Source: Microvelia longipes (Eukaryota; Arthropoda; Insecta; Hemiptera; Veliidae). Taken from it: a stretch of 64,000 bases of DNA. A program made the translations under genes and the position numbers. Of the stretch, positions 50,501 to 57,227 are shown one piece after another. The first letter of the stretch is position 1. Each line of letters begins with the position of its first letter. Location: assembly GCA_018340805.1 (NCBI GenBank), contig JACMZG010001908.1, positions 47,345,265 through 47,409,264 of the forward strand, in the 5' to 3' direction. Under the pieces are notes generated by a model. It ran no database searches, had not been told where the DNA came from, and saw only the letters and a program-made list of their open reading frames with translations.

Positions 50501-53500
50501 CGTTTTGATGGTGTAGTTAACTTCAGGTGTAGGCTAAATGTCTTGTATTCATCTCTAGAATCCAAAATGTGCAATAAAACACTTCCAATTTACTTTTTTA
50601 CATTTTCCCCAAAACCTGTACAAAACGAAGTTCCCTTTCCTAAAGAAAAGTACCCCAGGTTTCATTAAATTATGTCAAACGGTTCAAAATTTAAGGAGGG
50701 AGGGGGAGACTTTGGACCACCCTATATATCATAACATTCATATTTATTGACTTAATTAAATTAATTAAGTTAATAAATATGATATTTTATAACAATCATT
50801 TTAATAATATGCCATATTTACAATTATTATGTTTACTATTACAATTATTATCTTTGTTCACATAAAAAAGCACTTCACAGCTCAATCAACGAAAACGCAC
50901 AAAAAATGTTACAATTAAAATTAACACTTAAATTGCAATATTGAATATAGAAGTTCATGAAGACGATATGCACACGACGCAGCTAGAAACCGGAATGGTT
51001 CTGGGGTACGCGTCTCGTCTATTCCAATGCTGGGGTGGGGAGTCAGATATTACCTCTAACCAAGCCTACCATTGGATTCCACTAAACACTTGTCTTTTCA
51101 ATGAAATGTTCTGTTACATCCTTCTAAATTGTTTTAAGTCTACCAGAACTACGTACGATTCTAGAATTTCTAGTAGACACTACCTGCCTTTACAATTTTT
51201 CTTGACTTTAACTGGAATTTAGTTAAGAAACAAAATAATACATTTAAAACGACAAAGTTCTTGTCGATTCCAACATAAAGGCGCATTTCCTGCAAGTAAT
51301 GTGTCGTACCATGGCCTCGCAGGCTCAAATTTCCAACAAATTTGTATGTTACACAAGTTTTGTGTAACATGTATGTCTCTATATTGCCAAAAGCCAGTTT
51401 AAATAATCAATTTGTATTTAATTTATTTTCCAATGCATATTTTAAATTAACTTTCGCCCCATTCTCAACAGTTTTTCCACATGACTATTATATAAGTTGG
51501 TTTTAAAAAATCGTATACCTATGAAATTTAAAAACAACTACTTGACCACGCAGCTAGTGAACCACCTTTAATCAGTGGCGTATCCAACCAAGAGATCTGG
51601 AGGAGGCACATTAAAAAAATTGACGGCCGGAGGGGGGGGAGCGAGCGTATACAGGGTGGTCTAAAAGTCTCTCCCCTCTTAAAATTTGAACTGTTTGACA
51701 TGATTTAATGAAACCTGGGGTACATTTCTTGTGTAAAAGGAACTTCGTTTTGATGGTGTAGTTAACTTTGGGTGTCTCAATCAACACCGGTTTTGAGGAA
51801 AATGTGAAAAAGTAAATTGGAAGGTATACTTTAAATAGACTTTTTGGATTCTAGAGATGAATAGAATACATTTTGCGTCTTCTATTCAATATCCAAACAC
51901 TGTATATAATGTTTTAGCGAATTTTTTATTTAAAAAATTACGCTAATTTTAGTTTTCAATAGCAATTGAAACCGGCAAAATTAATGTTGATTATATTCCT
52001 TTCAGTAATTAATAAATTAATTTTTAATTTAGTTGAGGAATCTAGTACTTATTTTTCTATAGTTAAAATAACGGTATGAGCCGTATTAACATCTATAATA
52101 AATTTTGCCATTTAACTTAACCAGATACTTGATTAAAATGAAGTATTCGGACTTAACTACATTGTTCAGTTAATACCCTTAAATAATATATAGGACTTCA
52201 CTAATTGGTTCTTTGCCTTTACTAAAATGTAGTTAAAGAAAAAAATAATAATAATAACTAAACGTGTATAGTAACGGCAGCTACCGTCATTTATGGAAAC
52301 TCACTATTTAGTCTTTGTACTTAAATAAATCATATTTATTACAGCTAAATCGCACTGAACTAAAATCACTTAGTTGCAACATCTACGAGCCTGTTGCTGG
52401 ATTGCCTAGCCAATAGATAACTGCAATGAATTTCCAATTAAACCCAATGAAGTGCCTCCTAACTACATTTAGTTAAACAAAAAAAGTCTTTATTTTTCTC
52501 AGTGAGTACCTAATACTTTTGGTACTGCTGAAGCTGCATCTGTGGTCGTAATCTTATAAGCACTCGGTTTTGACTATGAACGTATGAGGTTCGCTGTCGG
52601 GACTATGCTCCCAGTTTATATAAATTTATTTATTATACATTTTTTTCAGGAGGTGATAAAAGTAATAATATCATAAATAATTAAATCGTAAATTATTTCG
52701 TCGAAAATAAATGGGTCAGAACGGTTTTAAAAATGAGAATACTGTTGTATAAAAACATATATTATCTATAGGAAATTATGATAATCCGTAAAAATCGGAA
52801 AATACTGATGTTAGAGGCTGTTCTATTGAAAAGTACGTGTGAAATTGCCGGTCCTCTTTGTTACAGGAACTAATCCTTTATTATGACTTTTCCTCTCAGT
52901 CTGTAGGCAACTGTTAAACGGATGCACCTGAAAATGAAAGGTCCATTTTGCTTTTCTTTCATGCCAATACTGACCTAGACCCTTTCTTTTTCATGGATAA
53001 ATTAAGCTATTAGCCTTATTAGCTTCTTCACGTTAGCAAAAGCCAGACAAAATTTATCTATTTTTACGATAGTAGTTAAAATAAAATAAAGGAAGTGAAA
53101 GATAATTAACTTACAATGACTTGAGTGATAGTCAAATATTTGTAAATATTTTCAACTTTTTTTTTTCATTTAAACCTTAGGTATATGTATAGAAAGATAT
53201 TGTGTTCCCAAGAAACATCCGAAACTGGGAATTGACTTGAATAATCTGTTTTAGGGTTTTTGACTCCTTTCGCATGGTTACTGACCAACTTCTCGTCTGT
53301 CCAAGGATCTTGAATAAAGGGGATGACTCATTAAGGAACTTTTCTGACCCCAAGAACATTGTATGAGATTGGTAAAATTGAAGCAAATTTACCTTCCGTT
53401 ATGTAACGAGGATAAGCCGAGGTTGCTCCTCAACTTCTTTCGTGCTTGTCTTTCGGCATTTTACGTGATTTTAGTTACCTTTGTTATTTGTTAAGTCAAT

Positions 53501-56500
53501 TAATCACAATTAATAAAGGAAAATATATTACTTTTTACTATTTGTTTGTAACCTTCTCAAAATGCAAAGCAACAGGATACCATTGGGAGGTAAGCTTGCC
53601 TCTAAATTTAGGACCGGCGCAGTCCCTTTTTTTCTTGATGGGGTCACTTTGTTATACAGCAAATCGACTATGTGAGGCATCCCGTATATTCAAGATCCTT
53701 AATTTTATAAGATGAGCAAAAATTTAGCTTTAAAAACTGATCACTAATGTAATAATAATAAATTACATTAAAAATAATTTTTAATTACCTTAATGTTTGA
53801 ATGACTACATCCTCTTTAAACAAATTTTAATAATTATTATTATTTAATTAAACTCAACGTTGTTGTATTTGATTTTTATTTAAAGTATCGTGATAACAGA
53901 CATTCAAATTAGTTTTTTGTAATACTATGAAGATAAAATTTTGACGTCTCTAATTGATTGTCCTGTCAAATATTTTCAATAGGTTGTAAATTAGAGGCCA
54001 ACACTAATTTTTCCATTCGAATATCTTCTGTAATTCGCTTCTACAGGTCAAAATAAAAGGCCTTCGGCCTTTTGGACACGCAGCATCGTCTCGGGGCCCG
54101 CTTTTACTGTTTGTCGTATTAGGAGTTTTTTAAGTGGCATGCAGCCTCGATATTAGCGAATTTCCCAATGTATTACCCGTAAAACTTCATTTTTACTTTT
54201 CCTCATTTATACCGCGAGTATATAGGAAAAGTATTGGGTTTGAAAAAAATCCGAAGCCGGAGTGTCACCGGAATTATCCGTTTCAGGTGTTTTTAAGTCC
54301 TCTTGAGTGGTTGTTGCAAAGTTGTCTGTCTGTATGTGTGTGCATGTCTGTTATCATCGTAGCCTCAGTGTATTTATGCTAGAGAGTTGAAACTTTGTAC
54401 AAAAATAAGCCTACCGCGTTAATTATGCTATTCAGAATTTTTTATGACGTCATTACCCGCAATAATGAGTCAGCAAAAGATTTCGAAAAATCATAAAACG
54501 TGGAAAAATAATGCGATCTGATTGACATTTAGGACGCATGTAGCGATATGTAAAATTATCATATGTGATAAGTTTTATCTTATTATCAGCATTAGTTCAA
54601 ATTTTATCAAATGACTTGGATACATTTTTTAATTAATCGGAAAATAATCCAATTAAGTTGAAATTCGATACAACTTTATACCATTAAGTAATAAATACCT
54701 AGTTTCGGTATGACAAGTATATCTATGATTTTTGTTAGATCATAAAAGTTAAGCAGCATTGAGCGTGGTCATGGCTCTGTATGGGTGACCGCTGAGGATG
54801 AAACGAATCTATTTAACATGTGAGGACGAGCAAAGCGAGTCCGAAGAGGTGTTGCAGCTTACATTTGACGATTTGTATACTGTGAGGACGAGCGAAGAGA
54901 GTTCGAAGTAGGGAGGATGAGCGTAGCAAATCCGATGTGATGAGGAAAAGTTCGGAGGTATCGATTTTTGAACATAAAGTGATATATGTCAAAGGATAAA
55001 ATCAATACTAACGCAGACAAATTAATTTAACTTCGTATAAATATTTATCGTATACGGTTGTAAATTTGTATTAAATTTCAGCGCGATCAAACAACTGCTT
55101 AAGGTTTTATGTATTTTTGATACTCGCGGAAGCGACATTTTTAAATAAAATTCACCCGACATGTGGATCTCCGCGCTAGAAGTGTATTCACATATACGCA
55201 TAAGTCAACGCATTTACATATACGCAATGCGTATACGTAAATATTCAAATGTATAACATTAAAATTGGTTGAGTGCGATGTGGTATTCAAGAAAATTACT
55301 TGAGATAGAGTAAAACTCAAGAAAATTTTATCGAATACCACACACAACCAATTTTAATCTTATACTTTTGAATATTTATATTAAAAAATAAATATTGCTC
55401 CAAAAGGACTCTTAACTTAATTTGCTTCATTTCCTTCCTCCCTTTAATGGAATTTTTACACTGAGATATCAGAAAATACAGAAGGAATAAAATTAAAGAA
55501 GAGAAATGCAATAGAGTTAGTTGATGGTTTATTTCCCGAGTTTAAAAGTCTCGTCAAGTGATTTCATATAGATTATGTATGTCTTTTATTAGCTTAAATA
55601 ATTAAATAGGGTTCGTATTTATTCCTAATCTAGTATTTAGTCTTTAATCTAATGAAATAATGAAAGGATTGACTTTAATGTTTGTCATTTATTTATATTA
55701 AAACTGATTATATTCATGATACATGAATAACAATAAATTAAATTTAAAGGAAGACAGGACTATAATACGAGTAGATAAGCTTACAGGTCTTGAAAGAAAA
55801 ATAATTCGTTAAAGACATTACACGCTATTTATTTTTTTCAGTTAAGGTATAATTTCTATACGGAATAATAAATACCGTACTCACTTTTTTTACATGTTAC
55901 ATATTTTTAATTTTTTGTATACAGGAGAAATATTTTGTTTTATCTAAATCATAACATGATTAAGATGCTCTTAAAACCTCCTGAGTGGTTTTTACTAAGT
56001 TTCCTTTGTAGTAGTCAGTAGGGGTGTAAGTATGTGTGCGTGTGTGTCTGTTATCATGACAGCTTCCATTGTGTTTATGCTGGAGAGATAAAACATGGAA
56101 CAAAAATCCGGATAATACTTTTTTTGGGGTCATATCTCAGCAAACATTTTAAAAATCCGTCAAACAGAATAATGGTCCGAACCATGATGATAGAATGTAT
56201 AAAATGATTTAATGGGAGTATTTCTATAAACGAAATAATTTTTTTGACATGTTAGGTTATAGACCAGAATTGAAGTCAATGCTGGATTATATAGTAAATT
56301 TTCAACTTTGACTGCCTATACCGATCCCTGCAATGACGTCACACGCCATTCATTAAAAAATCAGGCTATAAACTCTGAATGCGTTTGGTTTGTTTACCTC
56401 TAATTTAATCACCTTATAAATTTTTAACATCGTGGGTTCGACCATTGTGAAATTTAGCACAAATACACAAATAGTACTGTTACATGATCAGCAAATGTGT

Positions 56501-57145
56501 CAAAATTCTTATTATCAGCATTCGTTCTTTTTTTATAGAATGAGAGGTATACGTTTTTAAAACATCAATAAAAACCAGAAAAATTATTAATTGAGTTAAA
56601 ATTTGGTACCAGTGTATTTATTTTTTTTTAGTATACAAGTAAACAATGATTCATTTCAATACGTTTTGCATTTTTTTAGTCTTTAAAAATGTTTTCTTAA
56701 AGTTCAACAGTTTTTTAAATATTTTTTTGGAAATAACCGCAATGGTTCTGGTTAAGACAAAATAACGCAAGAAATATATTTCAGTTGCGACCAACTAATT
56801 TTGTCTTTATTGATAAATTCAATACAGGTTACTCATATAGTTGTTACAAATAATTAATTTAATGTGTACGGTATATGGCCTTAGAGGAATTTTACTTAAT
56901 GGCGAAAACGAACCGGTTCTTTAACCTGGAAATCTAATAGACGGAAGAAAATTATTCACCGGACTCTTAATGGTTTGACACATACTTTTTACTTTATTAT
57001 CAAACTCCCGTAATCCCCCCCACAAGTAAATGTTTTTCACTGAAAATTTGCTTAAATAATAGCAGGGCTCCTAGCTATTCCGCAAGATGGCCTCTTGCGG
57101 GCCATTTTATCGATTTTTAAGCTTATGAAATTGGGGTCATGGAAA

Positions 57146-57227
<82 letters not shown>

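Larger units (their letters stand above)
49377..52504. mobile_element. 3.1-kb element with CACTGAGAAAAAT termini
   Basis: Perfect 13-bp terminal inverted repeats: CACTGAGAAAAAT at 49377-49389 and its complement at 52492-52504. Sub-terminal TTTAGTT motifs recur on both sides, as in several cut-and-paste families. CACTG-type ends fit the CACTA/Mirage/Chapaev group, but no target duplication and no transposase frame were seen, so it would be non-autonomous. Inside are an array-like TTTCTGGTA region, a 100-bp foldback and two opposed copies of an AGTCTCCCC-type repeat. Confidence 0.6.
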
